Positions 11,193 through 20,682 of a DNA stretch of 64,000 nucleotides are shown piece after piece. The position numbers and the translations under genes are program-made. The DNA is from Sphaerulina vaccinii (lineage: Eukaryota > Ascomycota > Dothideomycetes > Mycosphaerellales > Mycosphaerellaceae): contig JAKUDP010000001.1 of NCBI GenBank assembly GCA_022570795.1, positions 3,224,001-3,288,000 on the forward strand, read 5' to 3'. The first letter of the stretch is position 1; each line of letters begins with the position of its first letter. The notes below the pieces were generated by a model. That model was not told the origin of the DNA, ran no database searches, and saw only the letters and a program-made list of their open reading frames with translations.

Positions 11193-12320
11193 ATGGCCGA
11201 CAGCGACCTCAAAGACCATGCGCTGAATTCCTCTTACGACTTCTATGACCTGCTCGGTATATCACCTACGGCAGCGCAAACAGAGATAAAGCGGGCATAC
11301 AGGAAGACAGCACTGAAATACCATCCGGACAAAGTCGGGAACGATACTGCCGCCGTTGAAAAGTTCCATCTTCTGCAGATTGCCGACGATGTTCTCGGTG
11401 ACGAGACTTTGCGACAGCTGTACGATAATGCGAGGCGTGCGCGCGACGAAAAGAAGGCGCGAGATCAGGCTTACGAGGGAAGACGCAAAACTTTGAAAGA
11501 TGAGCTGGAGCGCAGAGAACGGGAAGGTGTGGCAGGACTGAAGCGCAAACGTGAAGAGAACCAAGAAGAAGAGGCTTTTCAACGAGAACTGAAGCGACTG
11601 GCTGCAGATGGTGCGCGTAGGAGGAAGGAGCAGGAGGAACTGCGCAGGAAAGAGGCGCAAGAAGAACGCGAGCGCGAAAATGGTCAGTCGCAACCCACAA
11701 CACCCGCCACAGTAACACGCAGTGCGCCGGAGGAAATCGATCGAACGATCAAGCTACGATACCCTGTAGACGCGACGAAGGCACCAAATAAGGAGGAGCT
11801 CTCGCAGAGGTGGAGCAAGTTTGGCAAGATCCAGGATGTGGTACTGACTACGAAAAAGGTGAAAGTCGAAGGAGAGAAGCATAAAAAAGAGTACACGACT
11901 GCGCTGATCGTCTACGAAAGCATAGTGGGTGCACACTCGGCAGTAACAGACTTCCCACAGCTATCACAGGGAGATGATGAATGGGGCATATTCGAGAACG
12001 TCAACTGGGCAGCAGGGAAGGAGCCAGACTGCATACCGAAGTCCAAGGCGCCCGCTGCAGTTGCACCGCCATCAGTCGACACGCCTCAGAAAGCGCCTGT
12101 GACTCCTAGCATCGATCGCGTGAAAGAGGGTGGCCTTCGAAAGGTGCCCTCCTTCGGCAGCTTCAAGGGTACACCCAAGATGGCCCAGCCTTCGAGCACC
12201 ACAGGAAGCTTAAGCATGGAAGACGCTACCATGATACGCCTCAAGAATGCTGAGCGGAGGAGATTGGCAGAGAAGCTGCGCAAAGAAGAGGAAGCTGAAG
12301 ACGCGGGTACCGCACAGTGA
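11193..12320 (+). CDS. DNAJC17/Cwf23-like J-domain protein with RRM
   Basis: A single-exon gene of 375 residues. An N-terminal J domain (about residues 15-85) contains the HPD triad at 44-46 (KYHPDK), needed to stimulate Hsp70 ATPase. Residues 85-165 form a highly charged coiled coil rich in Arg/Lys/Glu. Residues about 185-280 resemble the degenerate RRM of DNAJC17 (IKLRYPV, then GKIQDVVLT). The order J domain, coiled coil, RRM is diagnostic of DNAJC17 and yeast Cwc23, which associate with the spliceosome and act in the nucleus in splicing and spliceosome disassembly. The C-terminal 90 residues are Pro/Ser/Lys-rich. It is divergent from DCP2. I chose the ATG at 11193 because the upstream frame lacks family-like sequence. 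Confidence 0.9.
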   Translation: MADSDLKDHALNSSYDFYDLLGISPTAAQTEIKRAYRKTALKYHPDKVGNDTAAVEKFHLLQIADDVLGDETLRQLYDNARRARDEKKARDQAYEGRRKTLKDELERREREGVAGLKRKREENQEEEAFQRELKRLAADGARRRKEQEELRRKEAQEERERENGQSQPTTPATVTRSAPEEIDRTIKLRYPVDATKAPNKEELSQRWSKFGKIQDVVLTTKKVKVEGEKHKKEYTTALIVYESIVGAHSAVTDFPQLSQGDDEWGIFENVNWAAGKEPDCIPKSKAPAAVAPPSVDTPQKAPVTPSIDRVKEGGLRKVPSFGSFKGTPKMAQPSSTTGSLSMEDATMIRLKNAERRRLAEKLRKEEEAEDAGTAQ

Positions 12321-12899
12321 TTAATACGTGAATGTTCGATTGAATGTGAGTAATGCCAGTAGGTGCTACCGACTTTCTCTCTGTTCAAACACGATTACCA
12401 CGCCTCGTAAGCTCCAGCGAGAGCAGAGAACCATTGATCGAGAACGCAGAGAACGACAAGAAATCGACAGGATCGCAATCTAGATGTATCGTGGGATATC
12501 CTAAGTACTCGATCCTACAACGCTCATATGCGGTTCTGCCTATCTCGCTGTCGCTTGCCTGTGCTACCGGACCGAGCATATGCCGTAGTGGCTGATGCTC
12601 TATGATCAGCCCTATACGATTCTAGCCTCAGAAGTATAGCTAGTTTCCGTCCTGCTAAGGTTGATGGACTGCTTACCAAGACCTTGAGGTAAGGCAATAA
12701 TCGTGCCATAATCGTGCCACCTGCTGTCTATGCTCAGACTAAGGACTTAAGCCATAGGTCAGTAGTAGCTTATACTTGTGGCGGCCATTGAAGGATCCTA
12801 GCATTGATAGGGAGGTATCAAAGCAGCAGATCATGATAAGTACTGCCATCTATCCGATACAGAAGCCACCCGACCACAATCACTTCCCACTTCTCAACA
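12321..12899. other. Intergenic region upstream of secreted-protein gene
   Basis: About 580 bp with only short unconvincing frames. It should contain the promoter of the small secreted-protein gene at 12900. I see no RNA gene or long repeat. Confidence 0.55.
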
Positions 12900-13218
12900 A
12901 TGGTCAACTTTTTCCTAATAACGACAGCTTCTCTCCTCGCCCTCCTGGTCCACGCTGACGTTCGAGGGTGTAACAGAGGCTGGGCAGGCGATGGCACTTG
13001 CGAAGAGAAGGATAATGCTCATACTTTCTGCGTGAGTCACACCAAGAAACAGAATAGATCACTACTCATCACAAGCGGCGTCCTAGTGCACCCTCAAACG
13101 CAGTGAGCCCGAGTACAACAACAAGAAGAACATCACACGACCGGCCAGGAGTGATCAGGGGATCGAGACATGTGGAACGTGGGCAGGCGATGGCGGTTTG
13201 ATCTATTGCGCTCATTGA
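12900..13218 (+). CDS. Small secreted six-cysteine protein (effector/antimicrobial candidate)
   Basis: Two exons, 12900-13031 and 13087-13218, flank a 55-bp intron with consensus GTGAGT donor and CCTAG acceptor, in phase 0. The spliced product is 87 residues. Residues 1-19 form a signal peptide: hydrophobic MVNFFLITTASLLALL followed by VHA, a good signal-peptidase site. The mature part holds six cysteines spaced C-C-CC-C-C; the adjacent pair is made exactly at the splice junction. A WAGDG motif occurs twice, next to cysteines (GWAGDGTC and TWAGDGG). Six cysteines with a central CC pair is common in knottin-like fungal effectors and antifungal peptides. I recognise no named family. Without the intron the frame reads on 24 codons to a stop and lacks half the cysteines, which supports the spliced model. 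Secretion is inferred; host or microbial targets are unknown. Confidence 0.72.
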
Positions 13219-13876
13219 TTGGTGCCTCTTGTGTTGGTTTAGACGGCCCACAAGAGTGGTGGAAGTGGGGTGTTTACCAGAGGTGCGTGGTGAAGGCCAT
13301 GTCGCTCAAGCTTGAGACCTACTGACTCTATGCTATCAGACGAGCGAATTGACGGGAGATTAATGCCTCATTCTACTTCATTGTCGATCTGCTTGAGTCT
13401 GCATACTCATGGGCACATGATGATCTACACAGTCCAAGATACTCATCTTCCTTGGCAGAGGCATGCGCAGAAGGTTTCAATGGAGTACTCGTGGGCGTAG
13501 AATACTCGTGTGATCGTGCATGTGTGTCTACTCGGGTCGTCTTCCACTTCGTGACTTCACGCATTTCTGCTTCAGATCTCTGCAACATGTCCCCATCAAG
13601 TCCCGCTCTTTGTCTGCCGTATCTGATGACCTGTCCGATGATTGTGCCAGCTCTCTATGCAGTTGAGAGAAGTGATTCGTCCTTCCCTCCAGTCGTCTTC
13701 GCACACGCGCCAGACCAACTTCCAGCGAATCCAGCACACCGTTCTGTTGGCCGTGTCTTCCTCGTATCGTGCCATGGTGGCATGAGTCCAGTGATTCGAA
13801 TTCGTCATGCTAGTGTCATGCTTTGTTGTGCAATAATATGCCGCTCTCAACATATGCGCAACAAATTCTGCACTGG
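13219..13876. other. Intergenic region, convergent 3' ends
   Basis: The region lies between the secreted-protein gene (plus) and GYP8 (minus). A 321-codon open frame on the plus strand starts here at 13452 but runs antisense through GYP8 exon 4 and has no family signature. I see no other feature. Confidence 0.55.
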
Positions 13877-15384
13877 TCACGGCGCAAAAGCTCTGAACAC
13901 ACCCCATGCTGTGTTGCGCGCGCGGCCAAGCAATCGAAAGATCATGCTTGCATTGTCCCCACGCATGCATAATGCTAGCACGGCAATGAGAATAGCGGCT
14001 CCAGTCCATCTTGCCGGGCGCCGGCAACGGTATGCTAGCGCTTGTATGCGCTTCTTGGTTCCCACAAGTGCGTCGTGCCTGCGGATTTCGGCTGCATGCT
14101 TTGCGAGGAACTGTTCGCCTCTTTGCAGCGACTGCATGGCGAGCGCCTGCGGATCGCGGGTCGTCCTAAGCACCGAATTGGAGCTCACTTGTCGCCAGGT
14201 CCGGTTCGGTAGTTGCTCTGGCGGGTATTGCTCGAACAGAGTCCGTGTCCTGTGGATCAGGTTCTCGATATCCAGCGGCTTGGGAAGCTTCTGCAAAATT
14301 GAGTGGAGTATGTCGGACTCATCTTCATCTATCTCCAATAGTTCTGTCTTCCTGGTCATGATAATCTGCGAAAAGATGTTAGCCGGCATACAACCACATG
14401 AGTCGAAGTGGCGGTGAGGAGTACTGTCGCAAACAGGTAGACTGGAACTGCAGCTCCACTAGCCAGCAGATAGTCAAACAAGCGCACGATGTCTCCATAG
14501 CCCTCGATGTCGTGCGCATACAATGTCAAGGTCGCTCCAATCGCGAAATAGGGTGCTGGTTTGTAGGCACCCAGGAGATGCTGACAGAGCTCTGGGTCAG
14601 TCGCATACAATATGGCCGGAAGCAGGTGGAGATGTGACTCGGCAGCTTTCATAGTCGGTAACATGAAGTCTCGAATTCGTAGAAGGGAAAGCCGAGCGGC
14701 AGCTGGTTCCGCAGCGTCGGCGCCCAGGACCAGGAGCAAAACCTGGATGATATCGTGGTAGCCTTGGAAATAGCAAAGCATAGGATGTTGACGTAACACG
14801 GCAGTGATTACTTCGGAAAGTTGGTGCTTGCGCTCGTCCATTTGTTTCTCAGACTCATCTTCGTGATCGTTAGCATTGTGTGATCCAGCTCAAAGTTGGC
14901 GCAGTATTGTATCTCACTCTCGGGGTAGTACACAAACGATCTGTTGACGTCTAGCTGTACTTGATCCTCATCTTTATGACGCGGTAAGTCGTGCCAGTCC
15001 ACATTGTCGAATTGCCTGTCGCTGCTGTGACTGCCTAGTAGAATTGGCCCTGGTACGCATATGAGCAACCCGAAGCTATACCACCGGCCACGAAAAAGAG
15101 ACCCAGGTCACAGTCTGCTTACATGCTGTACGCCGTACTTCGTCCAATATGAAGCCTCCTTCTGAGCACGCCAATTCGGACAGAGCCTTGAGATCGTGAT
15201 CCCGGCACGCTGAGAGAATACGTGATATTTTGGCCTGGTCATCGCTTGACAACGAGCTTTCAGTAGTCGAAGACAACTCGGGCTGCGTCTCCTCTACACT
15301 CGAGGACAGGTCAAGTCCGGTCGGACTGTCTGCTAGCTGCTTCTCAGCTGCTGGCACTTCTTCCATAGCGGCCTTGGTCTCCAT
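13877..15384 (-). CDS. GYP8: TBC-domain Rab GTPase-activating protein, Gyp8/TBC1D20-like
   Basis: Four exons (15123-15384, 14918-15049, 14425-14858, 13877-14365) give 438 residues; introns are 73, 59 and 59 bp. The TBC domain is recovered only after splicing: RRTAWPILLG across exons 1-2, the arginine finger in QLDVNRSF (R124), and the glutamine finger in YFQGYHD (Q163). Both catalytic fingers are intact. A hydrophobic segment near the C-terminus (TGAAILIAVLALCM) fits the membrane anchor of Gyp8 and TBC1D20, which act on Rab1/Ypt1-class GTPases at the ER-Golgi. The N-terminal 40 residues are acidic and Ser-rich. The third intron's donor (ACA|GTACTC) was chosen because it restores the conserved YLFATII-(M/L)-(T/S)R segment; two shorter alternatives would give introns under 40 bp. 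It shares an upstream region with the DDB1-like gene. Confidence 0.88.
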
Positions 15385-16439
15385 GTGGTGTCAGAACAAG
15401 CGCAGCTGCACATCATTGGTGAGTGTCTGTGGCGTGTCGCGTCTGTGCTCGTGTAACGTGGCAGGCCTGCACGTTCGCTTCCAGGACCATGGATAAACGC
15501 GATCGACTCTCCGAGATTTCTAGACGTGATGTTCATGAGACCCTTGATCGTGCCAAGCTCCTGACTGTACAATACGATCGCCGTGACGCGCCTGCCATCA
15601 CAAAACGCGTGAGGAACTATGTTTCCGCATTGTATTCATCCACTCGCTTGCTATTGCATGTTCCTACATCAACAATAATCAACCTCCCATCTGAACCTGC
15701 ATAAGACGGACTCCTGGCGTGTTACAAAATCCCCGATGAGCTCCCGCGTCGGTCATCCTCGCTGAAGATGCAAATAGCGCCGCCTACCACGCAAAATCTG
15801 ACTGATCGCATTTTGTACGTCTCCACTATCGGGCGGCACCTCGAGCACATTCCTGCGTGGTTCTTAGGCCGTCGGGTCTTTGTGCTGTAGGTGACACGAT
15901 ACACTGCGTCTCGACTCGATTTTACTCCACGTCCAAGCCCAATTGGAAGCTGTCGAACAGGGTAACGAAGAATTGCAGAGACAGCTGCCGCAAGGACTTC
16001 GCGTGCCGTACATCATATCTGAAACGAACAGCTTCGAGCTGTGCCTCGGACAGCTCCCGAACTAATGGCTTAATGCGCACTCAACGACGAGCTCATGTCT
16101 GGTTTATTACCCTGTTCAGCTTTTATTCCTTCGCTTGAGGCTGATATGCAAGGCAGTTGCCAGCGACTTATATCACATTACGCAAATAGTGACCTTCTTG
16201 GCGATCTGCTTCTTCTGCGCGACAAGGAAGCATCGACAGGCGAGTCCAGCGGCGAGCAGAACAGCATCTGACTGGCACCAGTCGTGTGTTACGGCTTTCA
16301 AGACTGCAGTGGACTCCTGCAATTACCTCTTCGAGTTTAGCAGGTCCAAGACGGCCATATACCAGCTCGTCCTACAGTCTCTCCCAGTTGGCCTCACTTA
16401 CCTTCTCTGCGCGGTACCGGCCCGCCTTCACTCAGTCAC
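15385..16439. promoter_or_regulatory. Divergent promoter region, GYP8 / DDB1-like gene
   Basis: About 1.05 kb separates the two start codons. Frames at 15423-15704, 15857-16138 and 16135-16443 (all plus) are short and unlike any family; the last has one hydrophobic stretch but no recognisable start context. I treat the stretch as promoters and 5' leaders. Confidence 0.5.
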
Positions 16440-19400
16440 ATGATGGCTCCGGCAGCTACCTCGAACCGTGATGGCAGGAAACAAAGCATCGGAGTGTACA
16501 CCAAGACGTCAGTTCAGAGCTCTGTCGTTCGATTCATTATACATGCTCGCATCAGGCACCGAAAGCTGAATGACGTCGTGTTTGTTGGCGACAATTACAT
16601 TCATGTTAAGCACGTTGGGCATCGGGGCCATCTATCGCACGTTGCGTTCAAGAACGATTTCGATACCCCTATTCGACACGCTGGAAGTTTTCGACTTGAG
16701 CAGGCTCCTGAGGATGATGACTTCCTTGTCAAACTGGAGAACGAGAGGGAGGCCGCCTTCCTTGACCCCTGCGTGTTCCCTCCTCAGTCGATTGTGCTGA
16801 CTTTGGAGTTTGACCTCGTATTCATATTCCTGCAAAGTACTGGGAGCGGAGGATACGATTTTGTGCAGCAAGTTGTACCTATGGTTAAATTTGATCGCAA
16901 GATCTACCAGCCAGGTTACTATCTTGCAGTGGATCCGCAGTCGCGAGCGTTGGCCGTGTCCGCACAGGAGAGGGAGATCGTGATATATGCGGCGAAAGCA
17001 CAGGAGCAGATTCAGGATGAGCTCAGGAATCGCGAGAGAGACTGGTGTCCTGTGTCATCCGAGCGCCGCTTGGCGATTGAAGGCGTGGTACAGCATGTCA
17101 GCTTTCTCGTTCCGCCCGATGATGATACAGATCACATCATTCTGCTGGCGATAGTGATTGACCAGGGCCTCACGAAAGCAATTCGGATCGACTGGTCTCA
17201 CTCTGCGGGTCCAAGATCGGCGCAGATCTACCCTGGACAAGCACTCGACACAGCTACCGCCATTCCCAGTCTGTTGGTCCCTTTGCAGGATGCTTCCTTC
17301 CTTCTTGTTACTGGCACTCGATTGACATTGTGGAAGAACATCTTATCAGGGTCGACTACTGGAACCAGTCTGGAGTCCGTGGACGAAGAAAGTCAGTTCC
17401 CTGGCAACTCAGGCGGTTTTCCTGTGTGGGCAAGCTGGGCAAAGCCGCAGCGAAGTCAAACAGCTAGAGCTGCACGCGACGACATCTATTTGGTCCGCGA
17501 AGACGGTCTTGTTTTATACATGACGATACCTAAAGCCGCCTCAACGCAAGTCACGCAAAGCATTGCTGGTAGCCTGGGCTGTCATGCTGGCACCGCATTC
17601 GCCTCCCTTGGTGGGGAAGGAGATCCGGACGTGCTATGTGTGGCAGGTGATACTAGCAGCGGGATAGTGGTATCGATTGGCAACTGGCCAAGCGCTCGAC
17701 GCATGAGAGAAATGAGCAGGGTAGACACTATGGGCATCAAGCCAATAGAGCTGCTGCCCAACTGGGCTTCGATCACGGACACAATTCCTGCAGAAGTTGT
17801 GCATACTAATCGAGGCCGGAGCAAAGACAACGACAGTCTGTTTATCACATCAGGGAGACAGCCATATGGCGCCATCACAGAGTTGCGTCAAGGAATTGAG
17901 GGCATTGCGGCTACTTTCATGACCTCCGACTTTCTACGAGCAGTCACTGATATATGGACACTCCCCGATCTGACCACCGGGTTCCTCATAGTTGTGCTCT
18001 CCAGCCCCCTCGGCACTGTAGTATGGAGGCTCAATGCAGATTTCGCCACACCGCCCGAAGACGTGGGCGATACATCTGCTTTTGACACTGAGCAGAGGAC
18101 ACTCGCTGCGACGTTCACATCCGGCAATGTCCTCATCCAAGTCACTCCCAAGAGCATCTGCGCATCGCAAGCTCTGCATGCCAACTTCGAAGACACATCT
18201 AGGCTCAGCCTGGCGGAAAATGAGGAAATCCTGGCTGCTTCGATTGTATTGACGACGTCAACGGCGGCGGTAGCAGTGCAACGCGGCAATAGCTTCATGG
18301 TCCTGAGCTATGACGCCTCAGCTGCTGACGATATCACTATCACAGATGGACATCGAATCGAGTTACCATGCCAGCCGCTTTGCATTGCATCTACGGCGGT
18401 CGAGATGGGCACGCTCGTGCTCACCTCAACGTCTGATGGAAGGCTGTTCATGATCCGCTTCGATGACAGTGGTGCGGCGCCGATATGTTTCGAAGTGATC
18501 CTTCCCACATTCGCCGAACAGGCAGCCCCGTGCGATCATATCAGCATCCTGGAAAGCGACAATGTCGTCTTGGCGGTCTGCGGGTTACGAAGTGGCGCAC
18601 TGGTCTCATATACGGTCACGCCTGACGCAGCAGAGCCTCTGCAGCATTTTGACACGAAGGTCATCGGCTCGAGTACCATACGTCTAACGACAATTGCGAG
18701 CGACAAAACCTCGGCGATCGCCATGACTGCAGAAAGTACCTTGTTGCTCAAGTGGAGTGGCGAGAACACTTCGCTAGGCGTTGACAACATCTGGATCACT
18801 GACAAGGCTGAGCCAGGATATGCTCAAGGATCTGTCGTTGCTGCTTGTCAAATGCCCGACGCCAATTACCTATCATCAGATGCTGTCGCCGGGAAGATGC
18901 TGTTGCTATCTGATGACGAGCTCATTGTGGTTGGGCTGGATGATCGACGTTCCACTGTACCACGACAACTGTCAACGAGCGGGACTCCAAACCGTATGGT
19001 GTATGCTGAGTCCATACGCCACTTGGTCTGCTCTGGACTCCGCTACGATGTGCGTACTCTGCCATCAAGGCCACAAGCACCGCCTGAGGAGAAACGGCAG
19101 CTGTGGCCAGTAATAGATTTCATTGCTGTCAAATACATGCGTCCTGTAGATGGAGAGCCAGCACCTTACACGAGGCATACACATGAGATGCAACCTGGCG
19201 ACAAAGTCAATGCTTTACTTTCTTGGTCGATGCGGCTCTCTGGCGAGAAGACCTATGCATGGGTCCTGGCGGGCGGCAGCTACCTGAGGAAGAATGGTAT
19301 GCGCCGGGGCAAGGTCACATTTCTGCGCCCGAAGATCAAAAAGTGGGAAGTCTATGAAGTGACGGTGTCCAAAGAAGAGATGTTCGACCAGGAAGTTACC

Positions 19401-20378
19401 TCGCTCGCTGTGTACGATGATACAACATACGTGATCTGCGCTGGCAACAAGGTTTACCTCTATCAGCTTGATGTGGGAGAGATGAAATGGGAGCCGCGTT
19501 GCCCAGCTCTGACGCTAGCAAGTGCTGGCATAGTCGTGACTGTTGAAGGGGCTGCCGAAGACTGCCGGCAGATAGTCATCACAACGGCCGCCGACTCGAT
19601 TGTCATTTTGTGCCTGAAGCAAGGGGAAGGAGATGCACATCTACAGCAAGTATGCGCTGCGCCTCGAGCGGACTACCTCATCAGCCACTGTTACCTGCCA
19701 AATGCCATGGACACATCAGCTACCCGGGGTCCCTTGATTGTCACTGGAGACAAGGCTGGCCGACTAACCGGGATGTCGCCACCCACAGCTGACAGGATCA
19801 CATCATCTGCTCATCGCAACCACTCTGCTCTATTGCAGTTCGAAGCTCGTCTACCATACTCATTAACACGTCTGCGGCCTTCTGCACCAATGACACGAAA
19901 GGGTGGGCGCCCGCCAGGATTGGCCTCAAACCGCATCCTTGGCTCAGCAACAGATGGTACAGTCGTCGCTATTGCCACCATAGACGAACTCACCTGGCGC
20001 AAACTCTTCTGGCTTCAGCGACTGATTGAATGGAATGAGGTGCTGTCACCGTACTCTTATGCTGACCCAGTGTACGTGCCCGGCGGAAATGCAATGCTAG
20101 GAGACGTTCGCGCTGTACCGATAGGTCTGAGAGGTGAAGACAAGACAATGCTGCAGGTCGCAGGTAGACACCACAGTCATCTGAACGATATGCATATTGA
20201 TGGCGACGTGCTTGCAAGAATATTGCAGAACGGCGGCGTCGAGGCAGTCCGATCGAGCATGAAAGCCTTTGCTGAGGAGGTCACTGTAGGAAGTTGGTTA
20301 GCGGAGAACATTGAGGATGAGCTCGAGGCTCTTGATGAAGTGGTGGAGTTGGTGAGGCGATTTGATGCGTGGTTATGA
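16440..20378 (+). CDS. DDB1/CPSF160/SF3b130-family beta-propeller protein (MMS1_N + CPSF_A)
   Basis: One exon encodes 1312 residues (or 1311 from the second ATG). The length and overall pattern match the DDB1/Rik1/CPSF160/SF3b130 family of three beta-propellers. The N-terminal half corresponds to the MMS1_N region (starting around SVVRFIIHARIRH). The C-terminal part corresponds to the CPSF_A region, ending in a helical segment with DGDVLARIL (about residue 1250), which resembles the DGDLIE..L signature of the family. Members act as adaptors of CUL4 ubiquitin ligases, in heterochromatin (Rik1), or in mRNA 3'-end formation and splicing. Divergence is too high to say which; a Rik1/Mms1-like nuclear adaptor is my best guess because it lacks the strong conservation expected of Cft1, Rse1 or canonical DDB1. 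No intron was needed, and it ends with TGA. Confidence 0.78.
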   Translation: MMAPAATSNRDGRKQSIGVYTKTSVQSSVVRFIIHARIRHRKLNDVVFVGDNYIHVKHVGHRGHLSHVAFKNDFDTPIRHAGSFRLEQAPEDDDFLVKLENEREAAFLDPCVFPPQSIVLTLEFDLVFIFLQSTGSGGYDFVQQVVPMVKFDRKIYQPGYYLAVDPQSRALAVSAQEREIVIYAAKAQEQIQDELRNRERDWCPVSSERRLAIEGVVQHVSFLVPPDDDTDHIILLAIVIDQGLTKAIRIDWSHSAGPRSAQIYPGQALDTATAIPSLLVPLQDASFLLVTGTRLTLWKNILSGSTTGTSLESVDEESQFPGNSGGFPVWASWAKPQRSQTARAARDDIYLVREDGLVLYMTIPKAASTQVTQSIAGSLGCHAGTAFASLGGEGDPDVLCVAGDTSSGIVVSIGNWPSARRMREMSRVDTMGIKPIELLPNWASITDTIPAEVVHTNRGRSKDNDSLFITSGRQPYGAITELRQGIEGIAATFMTSDFLRAVTDIWTLPDLTTGFLIVVLSSPLGTVVWRLNADFATPPEDVGDTSAFDTEQRTLAATFTSGNVLIQVTPKSICASQALHANFEDTSRLSLAENEEILAASIVLTTSTAAVAVQRGNSFMVLSYDASAADDITITDGHRIELPCQPLCIASTAVEMGTLVLTSTSDGRLFMIRFDDSGAAPICFEVILPTFAEQAAPCDHISILESDNVVLAVCGLRSGALVSYTVTPDAAEPLQHFDTKVIGSSTIRLTTIASDKTSAIAMTAESTLLLKWSGENTSLGVDNIWITDKAEPGYAQGSVVAACQMPDANYLSSDAVAGKMLLLSDDELIVVGLDDRRSTVPRQLSTSGTPNRMVYAESIRHLVCSGLRYDVRTLPSRPQAPPEEKRQLWPVIDFIAVKYMRPVDGEPAPYTRHTHEMQPGDKVNALLSWSMRLSGEKTYAWVLAGGSYLRKNGMRRGKVTFLRPKIKKWEVYEVTVSKEEMFDQEVTSLAVYDDTTYVICAGNKVYLYQLDVGEMKWEPRCPALTLASAGIVVTVEGAAEDCRQIVITTAADSIVILCLKQGEGDAHLQQVCAAPRADYLISHCYLPNAMDTSATRGPLIVTGDKAGRLTGMSPPTADRITSSAHRNHSALLQFEARLPYSLTRLRPSAPMTRKGGRPPGLASNRILGSATDGTVVAIATIDELTWRKLFWLQRLIEWNEVLSPYSYADPVYVPGGNAMLGDVRAVPIGLRGEDKTMLQVAGRHHSHLNDMHIDGDVLARILQNGGVEAVRSSMKAFAEEVTVGSWLAENIEDELEALDEVVELVRRFDAWL

Positions 20379-20682
20379 GGAAAAGAATGATGAAATGTCT
20401 GCTGATGATGGAATGTCAAGATACCCAGGGAAGCATGAAACGAGAGGCATTGTTAGCATTGGTGGATATCTCATAGCATGGTAGACAGGTATAGCATGCA
20501 GAGTCATATCTCTGCTCAGAAACGTGCTTGCAGTGAATGTTCTCTTCGTTGATATGGAGAGTATCTCTGCTTCTCTGATCTAACCGAAACGGAGCTGTCG
20601 TGCTAGTTGGTAGCCTTGCCCATCTTAGCGCAACTGTGTGGGTATCTCAAGCGATGGATGACCTGTATCATAAGATGCCCTC
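20379..20682. other. Convergent 3' intergenic region
   Basis: Spacer between the 3' ends of the DDB1-like gene and the CCCH zinc-finger gene. I see no gene or repeat. Confidence 0.55.

Noticed and set aside
13452..14417. 321-codon open frame on the plus strand
   Set aside because: It runs antisense through exon 4 of GYP8, whose spliced TBC product is clearly real; the plus-strand translation is Cys/Ser-rich without any family pattern.
16135..16443. 102-codon frame with a hydrophobic segment
   Set aside because: Ends at the start of the DDB1-like gene, has no signature and sits in its promoter.
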